From JAGLTA01 sp023142625 (lineage in GTDB: Bacteria; Patescibacteriota; Patescibacteriia; JAACEG01): a stretch of 26,361 nucleotides of DNA. Numbering within the stretch: position 1 is the stretch's first letter; each line of letters begins with the position of its first letter. The notes beneath the pieces are model-generated. The model was not told the DNA's origin. It did no database searches and saw nothing but the letters and a program-made list of their open reading frames with translations. Shown here piece by piece: positions 14,180 through 21,790 of the stretch. The stretch spans positions 1 to 26,361 of the forward strand of contig DAOWHA010000069.1 in the NCBI GenBank assembly GCA_030641665.1. Direction: 5' to 3'. Position numbers and translations under genes: made by a program.

Positions 14180-15655
14180 ATGCTAAAAGAAAATTTAAAA
14201 GTTTTGTTTATCACGGCGGAACTGTCTCCTTTCGCTAAAGTCGGCGGACTTGCTTTCGTCGCCAGATCGCTGCCTAAAGCGCTGAAAAATATCGGCGCTG
14301 ACATTAGAATAGTTATGCCAAAATATGGAATAATCAGCGCTAAAGAATACGGGCTGAAAAAAATTATCAAAAACATTGAAGTTGAATTTGACAATAAAAA
14401 AGAAAAAATAAACATTTGGCGCGGATACTTGCCTCAAAGCGATGTGCCTGTCTATTTTATAGATAATAAGCGCTATTTCGGCAAAGGGAAAATATATTTT
14501 ACTGGCGACGCCTCTTCGTCTGGCGCAGTTGATGAATTTAAAAGATTCGGTTTTTTTGATAAAGCCGTTTTTGAAATTTTTTCAGCATTAGACTGGCATC
14601 CGGACATTCTGCACTGCCATGACTGGCACACTGGATTTGTTCCCCTATTGCGAAAACAGTTAAACGGAAAAAATAAAAAGCTATCCTCAATGAAAACCAT
14701 TTTTACAATCCATAATTTAGCTTATCAGGGATGGTATAAAAAAAGCTTGATCTATAAAATTTTAGATCTTGAAAAAGGATCTTTTCGAGCAAAAAAAAAT
14801 TGGATTAGCGCTATGCGACAAGGAATACTTACGGCAAATGTTGTCAATACCGTGAGCAGAAGCTATGCTAAAGAAATTTTGACGAAAGAGTTTGGCTGCG
14901 GAATGGACAAAGCTTTAAATATGAGAAAAAAAAATTTAGTCGGAATTTTAAACGGTCTTGATGTGGAAAGATTTAATCCAGCGGCGGACAAAAGCATTAA
15001 ATTCAAATATTCGCGCAAAAATTTTACAAAAGGGAAAAAAACGAATAAAATTTATCTGCAAAAAAAACTTGGCTTAGATGTTAATGACAATATTCCCATG
15101 CTTGGAATGGTTGGGCGGCTGGCTGAGCAAAAAGGTTTTGATATTTTAATCCCGATTTTAGATGATATCGCGAAAGCGGGCGCGCAGGTCGTTATTGTCG
15201 GACCGGGCAGTAAAAAATATAAAGACAAAATAATGGCGGCGGCTAAAAAACATCGCGGCAAAATTGTCCTATCTTACGGATTTAGCTTTGAAATGGCGCA
15301 GATGGCATACGCGGCAAGCGATTTTCTTTTAGTGCCTTCGCGGTTTGAGCCGTGCGGGCTGGTTCAAATGATCGCAATGCTCTACGGCGCTGTTCCAATC
15401 GCGCGCGCGACTGGCGGATTAAAAGACACTGTTATTGATTATAAAATAATGAACAAAAGAAAAAAAGCGGCGAACGGATTTTTGTTTAAAAAATATGAAA
15501 GCAAAATTTTGCTAAAAACGATTAAACGGGCACTAGAAGTTTATAATAATAAAAAAGATTTTAGAGCGTTGCAGATTAACGGGATGTCCGAAGATTTTTC
15601 ATGGGACGCTTCCGCAAAAAAATATTTAGCGCTTTATGAAAAGTTAAAAAAATAA
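14180..15655 (+). CDS. glgA: Glycogen/starch synthase (GT5 family)
   Basis: 491 residues from the ATG at 14180, chosen because the promoter lies downstream of the ATG at 14123 and because the fold begins at KVLFITAELSP. The N-terminal Rossmann domain has KVGGL (20-24), which binds the ADP moiety, and HCHDWHTG. The C-terminal domain has GMVGRLAEQKGFD, the FVPSR...EPCGL motif with the acidic active-site residue, and ATGGLKDTV. It transfers glucose from a sugar nucleotide to an alpha-1,4-glucan. No glgB, glgC or glgP is nearby, so donor and partners must be elsewhere or the glucan differs. It is followed 25 nt later by a surface-protein gene, probably co-transcribed. Confidence 0.9.
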   Translation: MLKENLKVLFITAELSPFAKVGGLAFVARSLPKALKNIGADIRIVMPKYGIISAKEYGLKKIIKNIEVEFDNKKEKINIWRGYLPQSDVPVYFIDNKRYFGKGKIYFTGDASSSGAVDEFKRFGFFDKAVFEIFSALDWHPDILHCHDWHTGFVPLLRKQLNGKNKKLSSMKTIFTIHNLAYQGWYKKSLIYKILDLEKGSFRAKKNWISAMRQGILTANVVNTVSRSYAKEILTKEFGCGMDKALNMRKKNLVGILNGLDVERFNPAADKSIKFKYSRKNFTKGKKTNKIYLQKKLGLDVNDNIPMLGMVGRLAEQKGFDILIPILDDIAKAGAQVVIVGPGSKKYKDKIMAAAKKHRGKIVLSYGFSFEMAQMAYAASDFLLVPSRFEPCGLVQMIAMLYGAVPIARATGGLKDTVIDYKIMNKRKKAANGFLFKKYESKILLKTIKRALEVYNNKKDFRALQINGMSEDFSWDASAKKYLALYEKLKK

Positions 15656-15679
15656 TTATAATTTTTAATCTATATTTTT

Positions 15680-16831
15680 ATGTTTGATAAAACACAAGAT
15701 CAAACTGGCGAAAGCCAGCAGGAACAAAATTCAGCGCAGCCTCAAAATCCTCAAAATTTTGAGAAGCGTATGGAAAATTTAAACAGCAACGGAAAAAAAC
15801 AGGGCAAAAGAAAAAAAATCTATTCCATAATCGGAATTATCTTAATTTTGATTTTTACTGGTAGCGCAGTAGCTGGCAGTTATTATTTTTGGGATGATGT
15901 TGTTAATTTTTTTACTCAAGAAAAAGAGCCTAATCTTGTAAATAATAATAATAATAATATTGACTGCGCGATGGATGTTAGAGAATGCCCCGACGGATCT
16001 TTTGTAAGCCGCATTCCGCCAGATTGTGAGTTTGAAGAATGTCCAGCGGTTAAAATTGAAAAAGACTGTGCGAAAGATGGAGGACTTATTAATTTTCCTT
16101 CGGGAACTAATGAAAATTTGCCGGATGTTTGTTGTGATGGATTAAAAGGGCTAGCGGGATTTGGTATTAACGAAAATGGCGAATGCGAACAACTTTTAGG
16201 CGGACCATTTTTGGCTTGCATGCCTTGCGGAAATGGAATTTGCGAATCAATAAATAATTTTAATGAAAATAAATGCAATTGCCCAGAAGATTGCGACGAA
16301 TTAAAAATTCTTGATATTTCCGATTGGCAGACTTATCGGAATGAGGAATTTGGGTTTAAGGTGAAATATCCAGAAAAAGAAATAAAAATTTCAATAAATG
16401 ATAATGTTTATCCAGTCGGCCTAAGAATAGTTTTTCCATCTAATCTTTTTAGTGTAATTATTGATACAAGTTATAAAAAAAGTATTTTAGATTATAAATA
16501 TATAGATGTAATATCACAAAAAACTACAAGAAACGGATTTCAGATTTATTCGCTTAAAGATTCATCTGTGCCATTTATAGCATTTGCTAAAAAATTTGAT
16601 GACAAAATTTATATTATTGAATTTCAGGGAAATATAGAATTGAATTTTATGGAAGAGCAAATGCTTTCCACTTTCAAGTTCTTTAAAGACACAGATAGTG
16701 ACGGGCTTTTTGATGACAAGGAGGCTGAATATAACTGCGATATAAATAATCCAGATACTGATGGCGATGGATTTTTAGATGGAGACGAAGTTAAGAATGG
16801 ATATAATCCGAACGGCGACGGAAAACTTTAA
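15680..16831 (+). CDS. Membrane-anchored Cys-rich surface protein with calcium-binding-type C-terminus
   Basis: A 383-residue protein. Residues 1-46 are Gln/Asn-rich and then basic, 47-69 form one transmembrane helix, and the rest is probably outside. An Asn run (88-93) leads to a Cys-rich region with 14 Cys (96-205), including ECPDGSFV, DCEFEECP, CGNGICE and NCPEDC; the last two resemble the CGNG-C-E-x-CPEDC module. The middle (about 215-330) is a mixed alpha/beta domain without recognised motifs. The C-terminus (about 336-375) has DTDSDGLFDD and DTDGDGFLDGDE, thrombospondin type-3/dockerin-like Asp loops that usually bind calcium. The exact role is unknown; cell-surface interaction is inferred. 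It is 6 nt before the next gene. Confidence 0.75.
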   Translation: MFDKTQDQTGESQQEQNSAQPQNPQNFEKRMENLNSNGKKQGKRKKIYSIIGIILILIFTGSAVAGSYYFWDDVVNFFTQEKEPNLVNNNNNNIDCAMDVRECPDGSFVSRIPPDCEFEECPAVKIEKDCAKDGGLINFPSGTNENLPDVCCDGLKGLAGFGINENGECEQLLGGPFLACMPCGNGICESINNFNENKCNCPEDCDELKILDISDWQTYRNEEFGFKVKYPEKEIKISINDNVYPVGLRIVFPSNLFSVIIDTSYKKSILDYKYIDVISQKTTRNGFQIYSLKDSSVPFIAFAKKFDDKIYIIEFQGNIELNFMEEQMLSTFKFFKDTDSDGLFDDKEAEYNCDINNPDTDGDGFLDGDEVKNGYNPNGDGKL

Positions 16832-16837
16832 TTTTAT

Positions 16838-17899
16838 ATGTTTTTTGATTTTATTATAAATAAAAAATTCTTTAAAAAAAGAACGAGTTTGATTTTTCTG
16901 CTGGCTGTTTTAACCGTCATTATTTTGTCTGCTTGCATTATTCACGCTAATATAGTCAAGGAAAAGAATTCGCGTATTTTGATTATTGACAAAAACTATT
17001 TTCAGGACGACTCAAAAGAGAGCGGAATAATAAAAAAATATTTGGGTGAAAAAGATAAAATATATATAGAACTGCCACGCGAAAATAAATTGCCGATTGT
17101 AAAGATAAAAAATGAACGACCGAAAACAAATTTAATCTCTTTTTTCCAAAATCGGCAAAACAATAAAGAGTTGAATTTGATCGCTCAAAATCTTTTATCA
17201 AAAAATATTAACGGTTCAATCTTTTTGCAAAATATAAATTTTAAAAATCTACTGTCGCAATATCAAAATTTAACAGGACAGTCGTTTATCAATATTCTGC
17301 AGATTAAAAATTTATCAAATAATTTTAATTCGGAACAGCAAAAAATTTTTTTATCGCTCGCAGACAATAATATTGATTTGACTATTTTCCCGCGAAATGA
17401 AACAATAAATAATTTGAACGATTTTCATTATTTCGGCAGAATTAAATTTAAAAATAGCGAAAACATTCCTAAAAAAATCGCTGGTTTTGAAAATGTTATC
17501 AAGCATATTTTAGCAGTCCAGCTTCCGATTGAAAAAAGAAAAATTCTGCCTGACGGAAGTTATATCAATGAACTAATTGCCGACGCAGAAAAATTTATTT
17601 TTTTAGATAAAAATATCATCGGTAAAAATATAAGGTATATTCAGGAAGATAGATTAAATTTTTTATTCGCATACTATATTAAAGATAACGAGATTATTTT
17701 TAGCAATAATTTAGATAAATTAGAGAACAAAAAATTTATAAATTTAAATTATGAATATCCAGTTGCCGTTATTCCGACAAAATTTTTAAACTATTCAGAT
17801 TTTACTAAAAAGATTTTAAGCGATAAAATTAATAAATACCAAAATATAATTTTTATTGAAAATTTAAAATCCGAAGAATTAAATTTAATTTTTTTATGA
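16838..17899 (+). CDS. Unrecognised membrane-anchored protein
   Basis: I do not recognise the family. The 353-residue protein has a positively charged N-terminus (KKFFKKR), one hydrophobic segment (about 17-37) and then a soluble, Asn/Lys/Ile-rich region. LSAC at 30-33 fits a lipobox, but the residues after it stay hydrophobic, so a simple membrane anchor is as likely as a lipoprotein. The soluble part begins with SRILIIDKNYF. An FPRNETIN segment (about 184-191) and an HYFGRIKF segment could be beta-strand edges. Its stop overlaps the map start (ATGA), which ties its expression to methionine aminopeptidase, but no functional link is apparent. Confidence 0.65.
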   Translation: MFFDFIINKKFFKKRTSLIFLLAVLTVIILSACIIHANIVKEKNSRILIIDKNYFQDDSKESGIIKKYLGEKDKIYIELPRENKLPIVKIKNERPKTNLISFFQNRQNNKELNLIAQNLLSKNINGSIFLQNINFKNLLSQYQNLTGQSFINILQIKNLSNNFNSEQQKIFLSLADNNIDLTIFPRNETINNLNDFHYFGRIKFKNSENIPKKIAGFENVIKHILAVQLPIEKRKILPDGSYINELIADAEKFIFLDKNIIGKNIRYIQEDRLNFLFAYYIKDNEIIFSNNLDKLENKKFINLNYEYPVAVIPTKFLNYSDFTKKILSDKINKYQNIIFIENLKSEELNLIFL

Positions 17900-18672
17900 T
17901 TTATATTAAAACAGAGCAAGAAATAAGCATCATCCGCGAAGGAGGAAAGATTTTATCTTCGATTTTAGATAATATTATCAACCGCGCCAAAGCTGGCGCA
18001 AAAATTTGCGATTTAGATAGAATGGCAGAAGAGTTGATTTTAAAAAATGGCGGCGTCCCTTCTTTCAAAAATTACAGTTGCGGAAAAAATTGCCCTCCAT
18101 TTCCGTCAACAATGTGCATTTCAATAAACAATGAAGTCGTTCATGGGCTTGGAAACAGACAAATAATTTTAAAGACTGGGGATATTGTTGATTTTGATAT
18201 TGGGATGAGATATCCTGCTAAAAATGGATTATATACTGATATGTCAAAAACGATTGGGGTCGGTAAAATTTCAAAAAGCGCGAAAAAATTAATTAAAATC
18301 ACAAAAAAATCTTTAACGCTTGGATTAAATCAAATAAAAGATGGAAACAGAATAATTGATATTAGCAGAGCGATTCAAAACTGCGCGGAAGGCGCGGGGT
18401 TTTCCGTTGTCAGAGATTTAACTGGGCATGGGGTTGGAAAAGAGGTGCATGAAGATCCGAAAATTCCAAACTATGCGGAAAACATTTTTGGCAAAATTGA
18501 ATTAAAACAAGGAATGGTTTTAGCAATAGAGCCGATGATTAACATTGGCGGCTATAAAATTAAAACTTTAAGCGACGGCTGGGCGATAGTTACAGCTGAC
18601 AAAAGCTTGTCAGCGCATTTTGAACATACGATCGCGGTGACTAAAGCCGGCTGCGAAATTTTAACTATATAA
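17896..18672 (+). CDS. map: Methionine aminopeptidase, type I
   Basis: A 258-residue pita-bread fold metalloprotease that removes the initiator Met from new proteins. All ligands are present: D101 (DFDIG), D115 (YTDMS), H178 (GHGVG), E212 (AIEPM) and E243 (FEHT), with the substrate His H83 (VVHG). C62 and C66 (CGKNC) add a Cys pair before PPFPSTMCIS. The length is typical of type Ia, without an N-terminal zinc finger. It starts inside the last codons of the upstream gene (4-nt ATGA overlap). It is followed by a palindromic repeat that may also end transcription. Confidence 0.96.
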   Translation: MIYIKTEQEISIIREGGKILSSILDNIINRAKAGAKICDLDRMAEELILKNGGVPSFKNYSCGKNCPPFPSTMCISINNEVVHGLGNRQIILKTGDIVDFDIGMRYPAKNGLYTDMSKTIGVGKISKSAKKLIKITKKSLTLGLNQIKDGNRIIDISRAIQNCAEGAGFSVVRDLTGHGVGKEVHEDPKIPNYAENIFGKIELKQGMVLAIEPMINIGGYKIKTLSDGWAIVTADKSLSAHFEHTIAVTKAGCEILTI

Positions 18673-18678
18673 AAATTC

Positions 18679-18828
18679 TGTCATTCTGAGGCGATAGCCG
18701 AAGAATCTGGTTTGATTATCGCTAAACTATTTTAAAATCGTTTTGGTTTAATATTTAGTTATTTTAATAATATCTTGTTAGTGGTAAAGCAGATTCTTCA
18801 TCCCGCTAAGGCGGAATTCAGAATGACA
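18679..18828. repeat. Palindromic repeat of a second family between map and ruvA
   Basis: The ends are TGTCATTCTGA and TCAGAATGACA. Inside are GAAGAATCTG (18700-18709) and its complement CAGATTCTTC (18790-18799), around an AT-rich centre of about 80 nt. It belongs to the class of bacterial intergenic repeats with TGTCATTCTGAG termini and could fold as a long hairpin ending the map transcript. Confidence 0.8.
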
Positions 18829-18860
18829 ATTTTTTAAATTGACTACAAGATTATAACTAT

Positions 18861-19433
18861 ATGATTTCTTATTTAAAAGGAAAAATTATCGCTAAAAACG
18901 ATAAAACAATCATTTTAAAAGCCAATGATATCGGCTATAAAATTTTTTTAGGCGAAAATCTTTTAAGCAAAATTCAGCAAAACGATGAATTGGAAATTTT
19001 TACCTATCTTTTTTGGCGTGAAGACAAAATAAGTTTATACGGATTCAGCACAAACGGCCAGCTTGATTTTTTTGAAAAATTAATTTCCGTTTCGGGCGTA
19101 GGTCCTCGTTCAGCGTTGCATCTATTGGATATTGTCGGAATAAAAAATATCCAGCAAGCAATACTCGGTAATCAAGTTGATATTTTAACACAGGCAAAAG
19201 GGCTTGGCAAAAAAACAGCTCAAAGAATAATTTTAGAACTGAAAAATAAGCTTCCTAATGTTGATAAAATTTCCGCAATTCCTGATATTCCTGAAAATAC
19301 TGAAGCCGTGAGCGCTTTAATAAATTTGGGATACAACCCAAGCGCCGCGCGCGAAATAATCAGCCAGCTTCCGCCAGAAATCAAAACCGTAGGCGATAAA
19401 ATAAAAGCCGCGCTGAAAAAAATAGGGAAATAA
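18861..19433 (+). CDS. ruvA: Holliday junction branch migration protein RuvA
   Basis: A 190-residue protein. The N-terminal OB fold begins MISYLKGKI, with LFWREDKISLYGF before the junction-binding region. Two helix-hairpin-helix motifs follow (VSGVGPRSALHLL and AKGLGKKTAQRIILELKNK), then a linker and the C-terminal three-helix domain (about 145-190) that binds RuvB. It holds the four-way junction while RuvB drives branch migration. No ruvB or ruvC lies next to it, unlike the common ruvCAB order. It is 2 nt before the Mur ligase gene, so the two are co-transcribed. Confidence 0.95.
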   Translation: MISYLKGKIIAKNDKTIILKANDIGYKIFLGENLLSKIQQNDELEIFTYLFWREDKISLYGFSTNGQLDFFEKLISVSGVGPRSALHLLDIVGIKNIQQAILGNQVDILTQAKGLGKKTAQRIILELKNKLPNVDKISAIPDIPENTEAVSALINLGYNPSAAREIISQLPPEIKTVGDKIKAALKKIGK

Positions 19434-19435
19434 AT

Positions 19436-20785
19436 ATGTTAAATAAAATTTTAATTAGAATTAAAAAAATTATCCCGAAGCGGATTTTTGTTTTTTTTCA
19501 GCCGCATTATCATAAAATTTTAAGTTTGGCTGCTAATTTTTTATACAGGCGCCCGAGCGAAAAATTTATAGTTGTCGGCGTTACAGGCACGAACGGCAAA
19601 TCAACAACAACGCATTTAATCGCAAAAATTTTAGAGAGCGGCGGCGAAAAAGTCGGCGAGATGTCCACTATTTTTTTAAACGACGGCGAAAAAGAAAAAT
19701 TAAACGATCAAAAAATGACGATGCTCGGGCGGTTCGCTCTGCAAAAATCGCTGTCGCAAATGGTTAAAAACAGATGCAGATACGCCGTGATAGAAACATC
19801 GTCGGAAGGAATTAAGCAATTCCGACATATCGGAATAAACTATGATATTTTAATTTTTACAAATTTAACGCCGGAACATATTGAGTCGCACCACGGATTT
19901 GAAAATTACAAACAGGCAAAATTAAAGCTATTCAGGCATCTTGAAAAATCAAAGCAAAAAACAATAGATGGCGAAAAAATTAGAAAAATAATAATCGCGA
20001 ATCTGGACGACAAGCATTATCCTGAATTTTTAAATTTTAAAATTGATAAAAAAATCGGCTATTCTCTTGATGAAAAATTTAAAAAAATTAACGCGCTCAC
20101 GGCTGGCAATATTAAATTAAACCTGAATGGATCTGATTTTGAAATAAATAAAACGCGCTTCCATATTAATCTGCTGGGAAAATTTAATGTCTATAATTCT
20201 TTAGCAGCCGTCGCCGTAGGATTGAGTTTAAGGATTCCGATTGAGCAGGCGAAAAAATCGCTGCAAAAAACAAAATCCATCCCCGGAAGAATGGAAATTA
20301 TCAACAAAGATCAAAATTTTACAGTTATGGTGGATTACGCGCCAGAACCGGAATCTATGAAACAACTGTATAAATTTATTTTAGATTTTAAAAAAGAAGG
20401 AACGCGGATTATCCATATTTTAGGATCGTGCGGCGGAGGACGCGACATTGCGCGGCGGGCTGTTTTGGGAAAAATCGCCGGAGCAAAAGCGGATTTCGCG
20501 ATTATCACAAACGAAGATCCTTATGATGATGATCCGCAAAAGATTATTGATCAAGTCGCGGAAGGCGCGATTTCCGCTGGCAAAACCTTAAATAAAAATC
20601 TTTTTAAAATATTAGACCGTAGGGAAGCGATTAAAAAAGGAATTTCTTTGGCGCAAAAAAACGATTTAGTTTTGATAACAGGAAAAGGCTGCGAGCAAGC
20701 AATCTGTATCGCCGACGGCGAAAAAATCCTATGGGACGACAGAAAAGCGGTTATGGAGATATTGAAAAAAATCGTCAAAAATTAG
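19436..20785 (+). CDS. MurE-like Mur ligase with shortened N-terminus
   Basis: A 449-residue protein. The ATP-binding motif is GVTGTNGKSTTTH (about 48-60). The central domain has VIETSSEG, TNLTPEHIESHHGFENYKQAK and LLGKFNVYNSLAAVAV; the C-terminal domain has PGRMEII, VDYAPEPESM, SCGGGRDIARR, NEDPYDDDP and ITGKGCEQ. These place it with MurE (UDP-MurNAc-tripeptide ligase). Instead of the full N-terminal UDP-MurNAc domain it has about 40 residues with a basic hydrophobic segment, so substrate recognition may differ. The DNPR motif of diaminopimelate-adding MurE is replaced by EDPY, so the added amino acid cannot be predicted. Other possible substrates, such as cyanophycin-type chains, are less likely. 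Confidence 0.82.
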   Translation: MLNKILIRIKKIIPKRIFVFFQPHYHKILSLAANFLYRRPSEKFIVVGVTGTNGKSTTTHLIAKILESGGEKVGEMSTIFLNDGEKEKLNDQKMTMLGRFALQKSLSQMVKNRCRYAVIETSSEGIKQFRHIGINYDILIFTNLTPEHIESHHGFENYKQAKLKLFRHLEKSKQKTIDGEKIRKIIIANLDDKHYPEFLNFKIDKKIGYSLDEKFKKINALTAGNIKLNLNGSDFEINKTRFHINLLGKFNVYNSLAAVAVGLSLRIPIEQAKKSLQKTKSIPGRMEIINKDQNFTVMVDYAPEPESMKQLYKFILDFKKEGTRIIHILGSCGGGRDIARRAVLGKIAGAKADFAIITNEDPYDDDPQKIIDQVAEGAISAGKTLNKNLFKILDRREAIKKGISLAQKNDLVLITGKGCEQAICIADGEKILWDDRKAVMEILKKIVKN

Positions 20786-20826
20786 TATTTGATTACCCGC
20801 TCTGTTGAAATTTTTTAAAAAGAAAA

Positions 20827-20854
20827 CCGCCTCAACTTTTCAGTATATTGGCGG
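20827..20854 (-). terminator. Probable terminator of the zinc-finger gene
   Basis: A CCGCC/GGCGG stem, extendable by an AA/TT pair, is followed leftward by GGTTTTCTTTTT. It lies between the convergent Mur ligase and CHC2 genes. Confidence 0.5.
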
Positions 20855-20875
20855 CAAATATAACTAATTTTTACT

Positions 20876-21223
20876 CTACAATTTTTCCCACGGCAGAGGT
20901 ATGCCGTAATTCTTTTTTAGCCAACGATATGTTTTAATTTTGTCTCCATAATAATTATGACCTAATATTCTGGATATAAAATTAAAGACATCTCCTGACG
21001 CGCCACAACCGTAGCAGAAAAAGCGACTAGAATTATTATAGAAATGCATGGACGGAGATTTCTCCGTATGAAACGGGCATAATGTTATATAATCTCCAGT
21101 ATGTGGAGAAAAACTATTCCCCTTTTTTCTTATTTTAATTCCAAGTTTTAATAACACCACCCAACCGAGATCTCTCACCTCTTCAAAATATGAACGATGC
21201 TTTTCTTTCAATGTGAAAAACAT
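20876..21223 (-). CDS. Orphan CHC2 (DnaG-type) zinc-finger protein
   Basis: A 115-residue protein. After about 30 residues comes a CHC2 primase zinc-binding domain: LCPFHTEKSPSMHF with C49 and H52, then FFCYGCGASGDVFNFI with C70 and C73. In DnaG this domain reads the template and precedes a TOPRIM catalytic core; here there is no TOPRIM and the protein ends soon after with a short helix and PWEKL. It therefore cannot make primers alone. It may be a single-stranded DNA/RNA-binding factor, a partner of a separate core, or a domesticated phage/plasmid remnant. It has a strong SD (AAGGAGGT), a good promoter and a 159-nt structured leader, which argue for a regulated, functional gene. Confidence 0.85.
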   Translation of the reverse strand: MFFTLKEKHRSYFEEVRDLGWVVLLKLGIKIRKKGNSFSPHTGDYITLCPFHTEKSPSMHFYNNSSRFFCYGCGASGDVFNFISRILGHNYYGDKIKTYRWLKKNYGIPLPWEKL

Positions 21224-21382
21224 AATACCTCCTTTTTATTTTTAAATAATAAAGAACATCCCTCATCCTGACTCTTTCTTCTTTCCAGAGTCAACCAATC
21301 CATTATAGCCCGAACACCGAATATCCTCAGTTTGTGGCATGGATGAGAGACAAACTGATTCCTTTCGGCTATTTGCAGCAAT
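21224..21382 (-). ncRNA. Structured 5' leader (candidate cis-regulatory RNA) of the CHC2 gene
   Basis: From the predicted start at 21382 the leader can form three elements. An outer stem pairs ATAGCC (21305-21310), and after a bulged C also GAA, with TTCGGCTAT (21364-21372). A 9-bp perfect hairpin pairs 21327-21335 with 21350-21358. A third hairpin (21269-21275 with 21287-21293) lies nearer the gene. The SD follows. It matches no riboswitch I can name. A competing + strand frame through the same bases is discussed under rejected items. Confidence 0.5.
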
Positions 21383-21388
21383 GCGGTT

Positions 21389-21416
21389 ATTATATAGCAT
21401 TAAATATTTTTTTCAA
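21389..21416 (-). promoter_or_regulatory. Promoter of the CHC2 zinc-finger gene
   Basis: Leftward: TTGAAA (21411-21416), 16 nt, TATAAT (21389-21394). The predicted start is near 21382, far from the ATG at 21223. Confidence 0.65.
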
Positions 21417-21516
21417 CCTTTTTGCGGCGTTTGTAAAAATGAAATAGAAATATCCATAAATACAAACCATTATTATTTCACAAACCCTTGCAAAACGAGG
21501 CTGTGGAACCAACGAG

Positions 21517-21544
21517 TTGACACCCTATAAAAATCGGTTATAAT
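21517..21544 (+). promoter_or_regulatory. Consensus heat-shock-locus promoter of clpB
   Basis: TTGACA, 16 nt, TATAAT: both boxes perfect. The start is predicted near 21551, inside the CIRCE operator. Confidence 0.85.
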
Positions 21545-21548
21545 AAAA

Positions 21549-21575
21549 TTAGCACTCGGAGATTGAGAGTGCTAA
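21549..21575. promoter_or_regulatory. CIRCE operator (HrcA binding site)
   Basis: TTAGCACTC, 9 nt, GAGTGCTAA: a perfect match to the CIRCE consensus. It overlaps the transcription start, so HrcA bound here would block clpB at normal temperature. This predicts an HrcA repressor elsewhere in the genome. Confidence 0.95.
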
Positions 21576-21594
21576 AAAAATAATTTTTTCGTCT

Positions 21595-21755
21595 TGTCTT
21601 TGCGAGGAGGCGAATAAGTGCAGCGAATGAGATGCGACGAAGCAATCTCATTACTGAACGGGCAAAAGATTTGTGATTATAAACTTTTTTGCGACAACAA
21701 CGAGATTGCTTCGTCGCTCATTCCGCTATCGCTCCATTCGCTCCTCGCAAAGACA
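21595..21755. repeat. Palindromic MITE-like repeat, copy 3, in the clpB leader
   Basis: The termini TGTCTTTGCGAGGAG and CTCCTCGCAAAGACA are as in copies 1 and 2; the inner arms GACGAAGCAATCTC and GAGATTGCTTCGTC pair around an AT-rich centre. It is diverged from the other two copies in the middle. It lies between the CIRCE operator and the clpB ATG, so it is transcribed as a large hairpin in the leader. Confidence 0.85.
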
Positions 21756-21790
21756 GTAATTTTTTAGCGAGTGCATAATTATTAAAATTT

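Noticed and set aside
21250..21447. Open + strand frame through the CHC2 leader, with a protein-like stretch (EYPQFVAWMRDKL ... PFGYLQQC)
   Set aside because: It has no SD or promoter, and its first Met (21343) leaves only about 34 residues. The same bases hold a strong promoter and hairpins on the other strand. It could be a pseudogene remnant, but the evidence favours the leader RNA.
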